From NCBI GenBank assembly GCA_036245525.1, contig BTPG01000004.1, positions 164,360,400 to 164,424,399 of the forward strand: 64,000 nucleotides of DNA. Direction: 5' to 3'. A model generated the notes under the pieces. That model did no database searches. It worked only from the letters and a program-made list of their open reading frames with translations, and had not been told where the DNA came from. The stretch is from Semisulcospira habei (taxonomy: Eukaryota; Mollusca; Gastropoda; Semisulcospiridae). Position 1 is the stretch's first letter; each line of letters begins with the position of its first letter. Shown piece by piece: positions 30,633 through 41,884 of the stretch. The position numbers and the translations under genes are program-made.

Positions 30633-33600
30633 TAGCTGAATTAGTATATTTTGATGTGTTTAATGTTCTTCTTTTTATGTTGCGCAGACTCCGACAGACT
30701 GACGGACGCGGCGATCACTTCATATGTACAGTTCTGTGAGGACAATGTAATTCCAACTAAGGAGATACTAGTCTTTTCTAATAATAAGCCGTGGATCACT
30801 AAAGAATTGAAACAGTGCTTGAACGAGAAAAAAACGGCATTTTCGCGTGGAGATGCAGAGAAAGTGAGAGAATTGGAAAACGATTTTAGAAGGAAAGCTA
30901 GAGCAGCTAAACTACACTACAAGAATAAAGTAGAGGAAAAGTTTACAACGGGTAATGTGAGAGATGCCTGGACGGGGTTGAATGTGATGATGGGGAGGGG
31001 GGAGGACAAACAGAAGATTCAATGTGATGATGCCACTGCTCTTGCTAATGACCTGAACACATTCTACTCTCGCTTTGATGTGCATAACTTTAAGCATGAG
31101 TGTGACTCTTTGTGCGATTCTCTTGTGGCAATGCCAGATAGTGTGACTGTGTCAGAGAGAGAGGTAGCTTCTTGTTTTGCACATGTGAACCCGAGAAAGG
31201 CCCCTGGGCCTGATGGTTTGTGTGGTCAGGTGTTGAAAAAATGTTCTAGTCAGCTCAGTCAGGTTTTCACTCGCTTATTTCAACTGTTTTTAAATGTTCA
31301 TTTTGTTCCACGTGTCTGGAGAACTTCTGTGATCATACCTGTTCCTAAGAAACCCAATGCTAAGACTCATAATGATCTTCGGCCTGTGGCCTTGACCTCT
31401 ATACTGTGTAAATGCATGGAGAGAGTGGTGTGCAATCAGCTGACTGTTTCTGTGGCCGATCGCATGGATCCCTTTCAGTTTGCTTACAGGGCTAGAAGGG
31501 GGGTGGAGGATGCCTCTGTTCTTCTTCTTGATCTTGTCTCAAGTCATCTCGATAAAGCTGAACATTCACTAGAGTACTTTTCATGGACTTTTCTTCAGCC
31601 TTTAATACGTTACAGCCGCACTTGCTTCTTTCTCGTCTTTTGGATCTTCAAGTTAACTCGGAACTCGTTCTTTGGATAAGGGCTTTTTTGTGCGATCGGC
31701 CACAGAGGGTCAGCGTGGATGGATGTATGTCTAGTGAGCGGGTTTTGAACACTGGGGCGCCTCAGGGGTGTGTCCTGTCTCCTGTACTCTTCTCGATTTA
31801 CACCAACGAATTAACGTGCAATACTCATATTCTCACCCTTATCAAATTTGCAGACGACATGGCTCTGGCTGCACGCCTTAAAGACGAGCATTCACTCTCT
31901 CAGTACTTTGAATTCATAAAATTTCTCACTTTTTGGTTTGGCTCAAGCTTTCTGGAATTAAATGTTCAAAAAACAAAGGAAATCTGTTTTGAGGAGGGTC
32001 GGGCGCGGGACACATCCCTGGTGCGGCCAGTTATGATAAACCATGAAGCTGTGGAACAGGTTGATTTTTTTAAGTACCTTGGCACTGTTCTGGACAAAAT
32101 GTTAGTTTTAATCTTCATGTTGACAGTGTTTGCAGAAAGGCAAATCAGAGATTGTATCTTTTGAGGAAATTGAAGTCCTTTGACGTTGATTCAGTTATTT
32201 TAGAAACAGTGTACAGATCTTTAATTGAAAGCATTCTCACTTTTAATGTCATAGCATGGTTTGGAAACCTGACTGTAAGAGATAAGGCAAAGTTGACACG
32301 TGTCGTCAGACTGGCAGGCAAAATCGTTGGCCATGAGCAAAGATCTCTTTCTGGACTCTACGAGTTGTTTTGTAAGATAAAAGCAGGCAAAATTATCCCA
32401 CCCCCTTCATGACGCATTCAAAATGTTGCCCTCCGGTAGACGACTGCGTGCTCCTTTGGCAAAACTTAGCGTGTACAAGCGCTCCTTCATTCCCACCGCC
32501 ATCAGTATCCTAAACTCAAAACAACTGTGATGATGGCCCATTCTCCTCTTCATTCTGCATTCAGCCTAATAAAGCCTAACCCACCATACCATTTCCTCCC
32601 CTTGTTTTAATCCCCGCCCCCCCTCCACCACTTCTTTTAGCGTGTGTGTATGCTGATAGGGTGTGTGTGTATGTTTCATATTGTGATGTTTGTATTTTTG
32701 TTGCATACGTATTATTATTATCATTATTTATGTCACTCGATTTCTTGTTTTATTCAATTATCCTACACCAGTGCTGCAAAGGAAATTTTCCATAAAAAAT
32801 CTTTTTATCTGGACAATAAAGTTTTTGAATCTTGAATATTTGAATCTTGAATCAGCACCGCAACGATTTCCTAATGTATTATTACATATGGCAATAAAGT
32901 TATAATTATCATCATATTTCAAGGTTGATGTCAGAAGTAGATTGGCGCCTAGAGGCGCCAAGCTATTCTGACACCAACCTTGAAAAATCATGGTCGATCT
33001 GTCTCCTAAACTGTGATATAGACCTCAGAGGATATCTACAAAAATTTGACAACTTTCATTTCGTGCTCAGGGCGTAAGGAGTTAACCTTGGCCCATGTAA
33101 GTGCTACTGCCAAGATCGCTTGGCGGAAAAGACGCATTACTACGCGTCTTTTTATCGAACTGTATCGTCAGTACTGAGCTGTCTTACGCGACGTTTTACC
33201 GAACGGTATCGTCAGTAGCTGTCAACTTGTAATAAGACACGTCACTGACTGATAGTCTTATGATGTAGGCGTTCAATGGGCATTGACCTGCAGTGAGGTG
33301 CGACTCACTGACTGATAGATTTTTTTATGCCGGGCATTTTATAAATGCATTGATCTGCAGTAAGGTGCGTCACAAGGTGTTGTCATGGTTCTGCACTTTA
33401 TGCTAAATATTGAACACGCGTCCTATGCTTATCTTGCGAGACTAGACCGGGGAAATATCCGCTGAGTAGCCATAAGCTGTTTTTTTCCTAAACCGGTCTA
33501 GTCAAAGCCAAGGGGACAAAACTACATCGGTCCGACGTTGGCTTTAGCTAGCCCGCGCACTACCGTGCGCGGGTCAGCTAAGGTCAACGTTGAACCGCTC

Positions 33601-33970
33601 ACCCGGCCTTTAACGGGCGGTTACGATTTCATAGGTCGGGCCGCAGGACAGGTTTTAGAGTGACCCAACTTAAACTGAATTCACAACAGATGTTTTCGTA
33701 CACGTATGCAAACTGTTGCGTTCAGTTTAGTTCATGAAACATCAATTTTGCTTTCAGCAGTTGTGAATTGACGTCATTCACCGAAGGTCACTGAAACAGA
33801 CTCTTGTCAAGACGTCAAGTATATTCGTACAAATTGCACGCACACGGTGCACAGTCACACACACACGCGGCATGCATGTATGCATGCGCACGCAGGAACG
33901 CAGGCAGGCACGCACGCACGCACGCGCAACTGATATGAGCACGCACACACACGCCGCACACACATACACA

Positions 33971-34019
<49 letters not shown>

Positions 34020-36463
34020 TTGTTTATACCGTGCCAGTAGCTTGTGGGATAGGAAAGTGATGTATATGTGTACAGTTTGTTAAACGCAAATTAAACGCAT
34101 AATCAAGTTGATTTAATAAACAATCCAGACCAAAAAGGTGACTGCCAAGCGTGTAATATGCAAAGAAGTACCCAACGGAGAAAGAAACACGCTTAGAAAA
34201 GACGGGTACAACACAATTTATTAATATTTCGGGTAAATACCCTTTGTCAAAATAGACAAACAAACAAACATAGAGATTAGCCGCTACTTATCTTCAATGG
34301 CAGAAGGAATCCTTCTGCCATTGAAGATAAGTAGCGGCTAATCTCTATGTTTGTTTGTTTGTCTATTTTGACAAAGGGTATTTACCCGAAATATTAATAA
34401 ATTGTGTTGTACCCGTCTTTTCTAAGCGTGTTTCTTTCTCCGTTGGGTACTTCTTTGATTTAATAAACAGTTTAAACGCATGTCTTAATTGCGGTTAACT
34501 GCCTTTTGAATTCTCTCCCGCTCCAATTCAAGCAAACAAGCGGCAAACAAAGACAACAAGAACACCGCCAAACTGCAATAGATATAGATCTCATGAGCCC
34601 CCGCAGTTGCGGGGGCTCATGAGGACCTATACCTCTTGCTGACACCACTTTGAATCCATGTCCCTGAGACCTCTGAGGGGTTTCGGTGTTGAATTAAAAG
34701 TACCATTACGCATAAATCTGAAGACACATTTCAGCACCATTTGTGATTGTTATGCCTTGTCGACACACCTAATGAACTTTAACAGCAGTTTATTTTGACA
34801 CGCAGCAAAAGCACACGCGTAATCGCACTTATTTATTCTGCGCTGCCCTAAGCGTGTCAATCTATTTTTATCAGTCTGTTTCTCGTACTCGGAAAGGGTT
34901 GTATTTCAAGAACGGAGTGGAGTCATTGTCAGATTACTTGACTTTATATAGACGATCTGTGCTGAACTCGATTCTCCTGTGTCTAAATGAACTATATCTA
35001 GACCTGTGTGTAGCGTTTTGTAACCATCTGTTACCGAAGTGTATCTTTGAACAGTTACGGCGGTAGTGTGCCTTTAATGAAGACAACAGAAATGCAGTCT
35101 GCGTCACCTGGCACTGAACCGTTAAACGTCCTTTTCCCCCTTCTTATTGTTGTATTTTGTCTTGTTTGGGTTTGTTTTGTTTTGTTTTGTTTTGTTTTTG
35201 TTTTGTTTGTTTTTCAATGAGACTATTTCTCTGTGGAAAAAAGGCTTATAATTTATCTTTTTTGTTCGTTTCCAGAGTAACGCACTTTCAGTATTTCGCT
35301 GTGGTGGTCATCACCCTCTTCACCAGCTTCCTGCTCTACCCCGGCAGAAGGAGAATGGATTCGTCCTCTACTCTCATTGCCATGATCCACCTGGGCAGTT
35401 TCACTGCACAATATGGGACGCAGCTTTGGGTCACGCTTGTGGCTGGTATGTATCCATTTAAATCATTATTTTCAGTGAATCAACAAATCATAATTGATTG
35501 GTTGCACTTTGCTTTTACGTCATGACCTTTATAATTTAGAAAACTGTTCGCAGTTTCCCGGCAGTGATTTGAAGAACGGAGGTAGAAACTCGCTTAGAGT
35601 GAATTGACAGTTACAACACAGTTGATTGATATTTCGGGTTTAAACCCTTTTTCAACACGGCCACACAAACAAGCATACAGTTTGGTCGGGGAAGAAGCAA
35701 CTGAAGGTATGACTTGAAATTTGCTGCAGTGATTTGTTAGTTTTTTGTTTTTTTTTTTAGTTTAGTTGGTTGCGGCGGTTGGTTGGTTGTTTGTTTGGTT
35801 GGTTGTATGTTGCTGGGGTGTAGGGGGCTCTGGATAGAGGTAGCACCTTTGCTGTTCGGCAGCTGCGTCCTACATAGGACGGACGGGCATCACTGGTCCT
35901 CATCCTGATCTCCTTAATCTCTCACGTGCTGGCTCCAAGCGCCACACCCTGGCAAACCACCTCAGCTGGTGGGCTAAACCACGTGAGGGGGTGGTGTTCA
36001 CATTGCACCACTAGGCGGATGAGCTGTTTCTGACAGCCAACGGCTAGAGGACGGAGGAGATCAGGTTGGATCCAACGGCCAAATGTGGGCCAGTAAACCC
36101 TTCAAATCAGGAGTGGAGCCCCGAAGGCAGACAGCTGCCTGTATTCACGCACTGTTCTGGCAGCTCCTGCAGCCAAACTGGTGCCAAACGTACTGCTTTG
36201 CATTCCTTTGGATACATCAGCGAGGCCGAGAGGGGGATCTTGACGACTGGGCACCCCAGGATCTCCATACACTTCGCCCAGGCTTGCGCCCTGGAGAGGT
36301 CACTCCAGTGACTGACCCAGCAAGCGCATATACTCCATTGTCTTCCGAGACAGGATGCCAAAAACTGTATGTTGCTTAACACCCTGACTACTGCCATCAG
36401 TCTATTACTACAAAGATAATAGTTTATGATACTACTGACCAGGGCCGGATCACTTACAAGTGT

Positions 36464-36494
<31 letters not shown>

Positions 36495-38884
36495 GGTTTC
36501 AACAATTATTTTGAGAAATTTGTGTGGGGTTGTGCAAGCATCAACAAAATGTGCTTGTCAAGGACAATAGCATTTTTTTATGGGGGAAGAGGTGTGTGTG
36601 TGTGTGGGGGGGGGGTGTCCATGGACACCCCTGCCCAGCCCCCGCCCCCTGGATCCGGGCCTGCCTGCTGACTGACAATACCGCTCGGTGAAAAAGACGC
36701 GTCATTACGCTTCTTTTCATCCCAGCGGTATGGTCAGTAGTAGTTAACCCGTTTCATGCTAAGACACTACTACTTGAAAGTGATGAAATTTGACTGTGAT
36801 AGTTCAAGAGTTGTGCCAGAATAGCTTGGCGCCTGAGGCGCCAAGCTATTCTGGCACAGCCGGCCTTGAACTAAACTGAATGGTTGAACTATCTCCTAAT
36901 TAGTCTGTAATGTAGCAAAGCGAATAAAAAAAATGAAAATAAAAAAGCCTCAGGATTTAATAATAATAATAATAATAATAATAATACCGTTATTATATAG
37001 GCGTTTTTTCTCAATTTTGGGAAAATCGACTCAAAGCGCCGCGCCTGAAACCGAACACACATACACACTCACGAAACAGACACGGATTTACGCCATTAAA
37101 GACAAACACAGTACAAGACAACCGAAGGGCCAGTCAGCTACTGAAGTTACAGAGATTTTTGATCGCTTGTATTTGACATTTGTAAAGTGACCTGAGACCG
37201 GTACCAAAGTGTGGGGGGTGGGGGTGGGGGGGTGGGTGGGGGTGGGTGGAAGAACCGGAGTACCCGGAGAAAGAACTTTTTTACCCCGACGGTCCGCCCG
37301 AATTAACGGTGACACTTACCAGAGGAGAAAAGTCCAACGCCGGAACCCGGTATCGAACCTCGCACCTTTGGCATTGGTGGCAGGCGCCTTAACCACTGCG
37401 CCACGGACCGCCGCCCCAGTTAATAAGTTAAGTGGTTAAACTCTGGGCAGCATCCCGGCAGTGAAAGGGTCAAACGTTTTGTTCGCCATGTAAAAAACTA
37501 ACGGGTCGTTAACCCTTTGTGTTGCAGGTCTGACTATGTTCTACAACCTGCCACGCCACATGTTCGGCCAGGTGCATAGTCGCCTGTTCCCCATGTTCTT
37601 CCTGTGGAGCCTGGTGACGTCAGTCGTGTCCTTCTCAACCTTCGTGTCTCTCCACCCTTACGACACCTGGGAGAAACCACACGCTGTGCAGGTGAGATTT
37701 CTTTTGGTTATTTCATGCAACACAGTAGAGGTTGTTCCCGAGTCAGAAGTAGGCAAAGAGCTGCACAGACTTCAAACATTCCATGGGATCCCAGCCGCTC
37801 CATTTGCAAGATGCATATTTAAGTGCAGTGGTTTCTCCGCACTAACTCAGAATAGTGAAGTTTCACTATGCAACGAACGACTCGCAGTAACGAACGAGAG
37901 CGAAAAGACGGCAGACAGACACCAATCCAAATTTGACATCTCCAAGAGGGCTAGATATTCATGAACCCTCCGGGCTCATGAGGGCCTGTGCCTTTTGCAG
38001 ATGTTTGTAGTGTTTAGTGTTTATGCTTATGGCACAAGCTGGTTATCCGCCTTGATTTCGCTCTCGTTCGTTGTTGGTAGTCGTTCGTTGCAAACGCCGA
38101 CTCATCACTAAAGTATGCCTGTTGCTCTACATCTGTTACGCGTTCGGTGAATCTGCGCATTTTACTGACAAACATAAGGCGCATGTTCATAGTCTTAGCA
38201 TTCCTAGGTTAGAATAACATTAAGGTATGGTTACCTGCCAAGTTAGGGTGAACGTTACTTATAACGTAACTGAAACCAGAGACTGCTGAAACGTACAACT
38301 GACGTAGTTTGATCGTCTTTTTAACAATTGCATTCTAACGTTAGAGTACAAACGTTAAAATGACGTCAATCAAACGTCAGAAACTGAAACTACATAGTTT
38401 AACAGACGTTATACGCTTATAACTTGACCTAAACCCAGGAACAAAAGATCATCCGTACAATATCCATTCCGACCTGCATGTGATATTAATCACCCACGAG
38501 TGAACGGTATATAACACGCCCAAAGGAGCAAGCACATTATTTGTATTTTTGTAAATAAAAGGATAAATGTTTTTGAAAAACAGCCGTCTGAAAGGTTGTC
38601 TTTGTTTGCAGGCTATGTGTATGATGACTGGGTTCCTCGTGGCTGCTGTCAACTCCCTGGTTGTCACCCCTCTGATTGTCCGCAATATGGTGGCCGCTTT
38701 TAATATGGAGGTCGAGGCCGGCCTGCGTGACGTCATAGGGTACGCCGACATGTCTGAGATGAAGAACCCACAGTATGCCGCCTGCTACCGCGTCTTCCGC
38801 CGTTGCCATGGCGTCAGCGGCATGTTGACAGTGCTGTCCCTTGTGGCCAACACGGTGCAGCTGTACTACATCGCGTCACCGTAA
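29915..38884 (+). CDS. TMEM205-like multi-pass membrane protein, four exons, 209 aa
   Basis: Coding exons are 29915-29937, 35276-35445, 37528-37691 and 38612-38884; each junction has GT/AG borders and the phases (2, 1, 0) match, giving 210 codons with the stop. The first exon is only MSKFVNI plus two bases. The protein has hydrophobic segments around YFAVVVITLFTSFLLY, TQLWVTLVAGLTMFYNLP, LFPMFFLWSLVTSVVSF, MMTGFLVAAVNSLVVTPLIV and MLTVLSLVANTVQLYYIA. The signature TMFYNLPRHMFGQVHSRLFP and the FGxVxxxxFP core are those of TMEM205 (DUF4149), a small endomembrane/plasma-membrane protein linked in mammals to cisplatin tolerance; its molecular role is not firmly known. Introns of 5.3, 2.1 and 0.9 kb are full of mobile elements. 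The gene is intact and is the clearest host gene here. Confidence 0.93.
30546..30630. repeat. (TG)n microsatellite
   Basis: About 85 bp of TG repeat immediately upstream of the LINE remnant, in intron 1 of the TMEM205-like gene. A short (TATG)n tract lies at 30112-30136. Confidence 0.97.
30680..32850 (+). pseudogene. CR1/L2-like LINE reverse transcriptase, broken, in TMEM205-like intron 1
   Basis: Three successive frames cover the RT and C-terminus. Frame 1 (to about 31590): NNKPWITKELKQCLNEKKTA, VNPRKAPGPDGLCGQVLKKC, PVPKKPNAKTHNDLRPVALTS, PFQFAYRARRGVEDA. Frame 2 (from about 31583): DFSSAFNTLQPHLLLSRLLD, NTGAPQGCVLSPVLFSIYTNE, KFADDMALAARLKD. Frame 3 (from about 32152): LLRKLKSFDVDSVILETVYR ... 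then HPLHDAFKMLPSGRRLRAPL after a further shift near 32395. The 3' end has a short repeated tail TTGAATCTTGAA near 32824-32850. Catalytic FADD is preserved but at least three frameshifts kill the copy. The endonuclease domain is absent. Confidence 0.88.
32923..32998. repeat. Hairpin family H, copy 2
   Basis: Arms ATTTCAAGGTTGATGTCAGA and TCTGACACCAACCTTGAAAA with the central TTGGCGCCTAGAGGCGCCAA. Followed by ATCATGGTCGATCTGTCTCC as in the other copies. Confidence 0.85.
33000..33930. other. Intronic, no gene seen; small palindromes
   Basis: Contains related GTATCGTCAGTA motifs near 33163 and 33210, an inverted repeat GACTAGACCGG / CCGGTCTAGTC around 33443-33505 and a CCCGCGCAC...GTGCGCGGG hairpin near 33550-33572. 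The 33450-33505 and 33550-33572 hairpins are short and unassigned. Confidence 0.5.
33945..34018. repeat. (CA)n microsatellite
   Basis: ACACACAC tract, with CACG-type interruptions to its left (33838-33960). Confidence 0.97.
34123..34454. mobile_element. Palindromic Penelope-like 3'-end element, 332 bp, with 15-bp duplication
   Basis: Two head-to-head copies of the same roughly 145-bp 3' end (arms about 34163-34307 and 34311-34454, spacer AAT) plus a 38-bp left extension beginning ATCCAGACCAAAAAGG. The 15-bp duplication TTGATTTAATAAACA lies at 34108-34122 and 34455-34469. The arms are the terminal sequences of the Penelope-like element at 49270-54098, which has the same left extension, so this is a minimal derivative that lost all coding sequence. 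Confidence 0.9.
34575..34640. repeat. Palindromic repeat, CTCATGAG family, copy 2
   Basis: GATCTCATGAGCCCCCGCAG / TTGCGGGGGCTCATGAGGAC with flanking TATAGAT...ACCTATACCTCTTGC. Confidence 0.85.
34645..35275. other. Intronic, no gene seen
   Basis: Only a TTTTG/GTTTT simple tract at 35157-35215 just before exon 2 of the TMEM205-like gene. Confidence 0.5.
35572..35670 (-). repeat. Diverged Penelope-like 3'-end fragment
   Basis: AACGGAGGTAGAAACTCGCTTAGAG ... TACAACACAGTTGATTGATATTTCGGGTTTAAACCCTTTTTCAAC is a diverged relative of the terminal arm at 49318-49398 (ACGGAGAAAGAAACACGCTT ... ATTTCGGGTAAATACCCTTT). Confidence 0.7.
35810..36400. other. Unclassified intronic sequence, possibly repeat-derived
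   Basis: GC-richer than its surroundings, with phrases such as ACATAGGACGGACGGGCATC and CTCACGTGCTGGCTCCAAGC. It has long shadow frames on both strands but no motif I recognise. A poly-G run follows at 36477-36497. Confidence 0.35.
36672..36746. repeat. Short inverted repeat
   Basis: ACTGACAATACCGCT at the left and AGCGGTATGGTCAGT at the right, with AAAAGACGCGTCATTACG/CTTCTTTT in the middle; a relative of the 33120-33215 region. Confidence 0.7.
36797..36874. repeat. Hairpin family H, copy 3
   Basis: GATAGTTCAAGAGTTGTGCC and GGCACAGCCGGCCTTGAACT arms around GCTTGGCGCCTGAGGCGCCA. Confidence 0.85.
36959..36987. repeat. (TAA)n microsatellite
   Basis: About 29 bp of AAT/TAA repeat. Confidence 0.9.
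37195..37420 (-). mobile_element. tRNA-derived SINE
   Basis: On the minus strand the head reads GTCCGTGGCGCAGTGGTTAA (A box TGGCGCAGTGG) and GCGAGGTTCGATACCGGGTT (B box GGTTCGATACC), about 40 bp apart, as in a tRNA-type polymerase III promoter. The acceptor stem does not pair fully and the sequence continues into a SINE body (about 37330 down to 37195), so it is not a tRNA gene. Lies in intron 2 of the TMEM205-like gene. Confidence 0.75.
37945..38000. repeat. Palindromic repeat, CTCATGAG family, diverged copy
   Basis: GGCTAGATATTCATGAACCC and GGGCTCATGAGGGCCTGTGC with TTTTGCAG following; the arms have decayed. Confidence 0.65.
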
Positions 38885-39335
38885 TGCGTGCCGGTACTGA
38901 CGTCACCCGAAGTGTTTAGCCCCGGAGGGAGAGGAAGAAGAAGAACTTACATCGGTTTGTCTAGAAAGGCTCTCGGTTGGAAGTTTTGATGTCCATGAAC
39001 AGAAAGGCATAGTTTTGCTTGCCGTCCGGTGACGAGGCACCACTCAAGGCTGACCTGCATCAGTCACCGCTAACGCTGCTGTGACAAGCTATGCACGGAA
39101 CAGACGCCTTGAAAGACGAAGCTATCGAACATTATTCAACTTGCAGAGAGTGAAGTTAAGTGTGACAAGACTATGAAATATATCAGTGTTGCTGAGTAAG
39201 GCTCGATCGGAATACTGAGCAGGTTTTAGGTCATACATGTTCAAAATTGGCGAGGCCATAGACTAAATGATCGTTCTCAGGACTAAACTATGCCTAAAAT
39301 TTTTTTCCTGAATAAAAACGTTTCATCATCATCAT
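38885..39335 (+). other. 3' UTR of the TMEM205-like gene with polyadenylation signal
   Basis: Begins at the TAA of the gene. AATAAA at 39311-39316 is the first canonical signal downstream. No other gene feature in between. Confidence 0.6.
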
Positions 39336-39339
39336 CATC

Positions 39340-39344
<5 letters not shown>

Positions 39345-39408
<64 letters not shown>

Positions 39409-39430
39409 GTCTCTCTCTCTCTCTCTCTCT

Positions 39431-39494
<64 letters not shown>

Positions 39495-39505
39495 CTCTCT
39501 CTCAC
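39345..39505. repeat. (CT)n microsatellite
   Basis: About 150 bp of CT repeat with three CAGT-type interruptions; gives poly-Leu/Ser and poly-Arg/Glu shadow frames. Confidence 0.98.
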
Positions 39506-39514
39506 ACACACGAC

Positions 39515-40395
39515 ACACACACATATAAACTACGCATCGACGGTGTGGGACTGTTGCAGTCGTGATGTCCAGTGACTTAAAAAGACTAAATTCTTTACAT
39601 AAGAGAATGGCAAAATTAATTCTTCCCAACCCGCACTTGACGACTGAGGAAAAACTCGGTAAAGCTGGATTCCTACCTCTTCAAAATCCTTTTAAATAAA
39701 GGGGTACTGATGTTTAAAGCCGGTGTGGAGCCATAGCGCTCCAGAATATCTAACAGAGTTGTTTAAAAAAATCAGATTCCTGCTATGGGAATATGAAAGG
39801 TCTTTATATTGTTCCAAAACCCCGAATAGATATATTTAAATCTACTTTGTCATTTGCGGTGTCACACTGTGGAACTCACTCCCACATTACCTCTTTTCAA
39901 GACAAGTCTTTATAGATATCTGACATCAGTCAAATAATAATTTATTCGTAGACACACGAATGTACGTGTATATTCTAACAATCATGTCTGTGTGTGTGTG
40001 TGTGCGTGAACGCGCGAATGAGTGCGTTTGTGCGCGTATGCCGCGTGTGTTTGTGTTTAGTGGACTATATATTTTGTATCAATGTGCTTTGATGTCCCTC
40101 AGTGTTTTATGTATATATTGTACTTAGCTAGTCGTAGTTGTACTGAGCAACAGCAGGTACGAAAAAATGACATAGTCACTGACTGTGTTAATATCTTCAC
40201 CATTTAAAATACAGATTCATTGTCTCTCTCTCTCCCCACAAACACACGTCACTTTAGTTTAATCGTGCTGAAAGTGTTTATTATCGTTTTGGGTGTGTGT
40301 ATATGTGTACATTTTGTATTTGTACGGTTTGCACTCTTTGTTTTCCTTGTTACTATTTGGAAAAAAAAGCATCAATAAAATAAAATTTAAAAAAT
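39515..40395 (+). pseudogene. LINE reverse transcriptase C-terminal remnant and 3' UTR
   Basis: Homologous to 9355-9735: ATATAAACTACGCATCGACG, AGAGAATGGCAAAATTAATT, AGCGCTCCAGAATATCTAAC and CATTTGCGGTGTCACACTGT blocks are shared. The frame is broken by stops and indels (TAAATAAAGG at about 39694). The 3' part (39935-40395) is non-coding and ends near AATAAAATAAAATTTAAAAA. Confidence 0.75.
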
Positions 40396-40437
40396 ATATA
40401 AAACGCATTCAGCCCCAACACACCACAGCAAGACATA

Positions 40438-40540
40438 GATCGAGCATGATAGTTCAAGGCTGGGTGGTGTCAGAATAGCTTGGCGCCTATAGGCTCCAAG
40501 CTATTCTGGCACCACCCTTGAACTATCATGCTCGATCTGT
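40438..40540. repeat. Hairpin family H, copy 4
   Basis: GATCGAGCATGATAGTTCAA / TTGAACTATCATGCTCGATC arms with GTCAGAATAGCTTGGCGCCT and AGGCTCCAAGCTATTCTGGC inside. Preceded by CCCCAACACACCACAGCAAG, as in copies 1 and 6. Confidence 0.9.
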
Positions 40541-41092
40541 CTCTAGAATTGTAATACAGTCCTTGAGAGGGCAACTTCAGAATGTGGGGGATTTCAGTTC
40601 TGTGATATAATGTGTTAAGTGCCAATTGTGCTAAAATGAGCTGTTTTACTGAGCTCCTATGATCTGCTGATTTTGCCTGTACAGTCGTGAAAAGTTGGTC
40701 ACGGGTCTGTATCATCTGAAATAATATTGATTCTTTTCACTTTAGTGATCGTACAGATCGAAAGGACCAATTTCATTCAGTACTTTGTGTTTGATATGAT
40801 TGTTTTTCTTTGACTTTAGTTTAAAGTAATAAACTTTGATAGATAAATAAGATACTCAGTCGTGGATACCATACAAATTTGCAAAAAGTAAACTATATAT
40901 ATTCAGAAAGTTTTGTTTTGTTTTAAAGTTACCCCAAATCGGTGCTCCATGTGTATGGAATCATTGTTGTACACTGTACCGGACAGCTGTGGTGATATTG
41001 TTACTTTTGTAGAAGCCTATTGTTCTAGATTTCGCTGCTTATTATGTTAAAAGGTGGGATTGCTGATGTTTGTGTTGCTGGCATTTTTTCAG
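40541..41092. other. No gene seen upstream of the Myb/SANT-like exon
   Basis: AT-rich; earlier exons of the Myb/SANT-like gene may lie here but none was recognisable. Confidence 0.4.
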
Positions 41093-41483
41093 AGCAAGTG
41101 TCTCGCAAGATTGACTCTCTGAAAGCTTATTTATGCCCCATGTTGTAGGTTTATTTAATGTATTTGACCGGCTGGCGACATACATTCAATTTTCTGTTTA
41201 GTTTTTTTTTTTTTTTTTTTTTTTTCACAAGCAGTGCAGGCACGTCCTGAGAAAGCCTTGTTGCTGTCGGGACGTTAAGCAATGTACAATCAATCAATCA
41301 ATCTCTGAAAGCTTGCTACAGAAAAATCAAGAGTCGGAAAAGAACAACAGGTGCCCCCGCAAGCCAACGCAAACAGTGGGCCCTGTTTGACAAGATCCAC
41401 TCCTTTTATGGTTCCACGAATTACATGGGAGCAGGGGTAGTGCGGAGCATTTGCCCCGGGACTCTCAATCTCAGAGTTTTCTG
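41093..41483 (+). pseudogene. Myb/SANT-like exon, split by a LINE tail
   Basis: After the acceptor CATTTTTTCAG the exon reads QVSRKIDSLKACYRKIKSRK, then after the insertion RTTGAPASQRKQWALFDKIH, then SFYGSTNYMGAGVVRSI up to the donor CTG/GTAAGT at 41483. The spaced Leu-Tyr-Lys-Ile and Trp-Phe pattern is that of the third helix region of trihelix/Myb-SANT-like DNA-binding proteins, the usual partner encoded by Harbinger elements. A 173-bp family C LINE tail (41129-41301) sits inside it, with the 13-bp duplication TCTCTGAAAGCTT at 41116-41128 and 41302-41314. The coding sequence is otherwise open. With the insertion the exon carries stops, so this gene is probably dead unless the insert is spliced out. 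Confidence 0.7.
41129..41301 (+). mobile_element. LINE family C 3' end, copy in Myb/SANT-like exon
   Basis: 5'-truncated copy starting ATTTATGCCCCATGTTGTAG, containing a long poly-T (41203-41225) and ending in (CAAT)n. Flanked by the 13-bp duplication described for the exon. Confidence 0.88.
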
Positions 41484-41884
41484 GTAAGTTTGGTGATGTT
41501 TCAATTTACTATTGGCAGTTGACTGTTAACATTTGAAGTACACCTGTTGATTTTAAGATACCAGCACCCCTTTAACTGCTTTTTAGTTTTTTGTGCTCAA
41601 GATTGTGAAGGCAGGCTCAGTGTTTAGATTTGTCGGTTCAGTATGTATTTGTGATCTTTTCAAGTAGAACAGATAATGTCATGATTGATTTACAAGCAGT
41701 GTTTGAGGGAAAACAGACACACACACACTCACCATTTGCACTAATAGTAAAAGCCACATAAATCATCTTAAAGTTTCTATATAGATTTATTAAACCATCA
41801 CCAAATAAATACGCACAGACAAAATTCATTGATTTCAAATTTTTCTTAGATTATAACTCCTCTCTCTCGGTCTCTCGTTTGCTA

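Noticed and set aside
37330..37415. Functional tRNA gene
   Set aside because: A and B boxes are good but the acceptor stem does not pair and the sequence runs into a SINE body.
39290..39629. Leu/Ser and Arg/Glu repeat frames
   Set aside because: Translations of the CT microsatellite.
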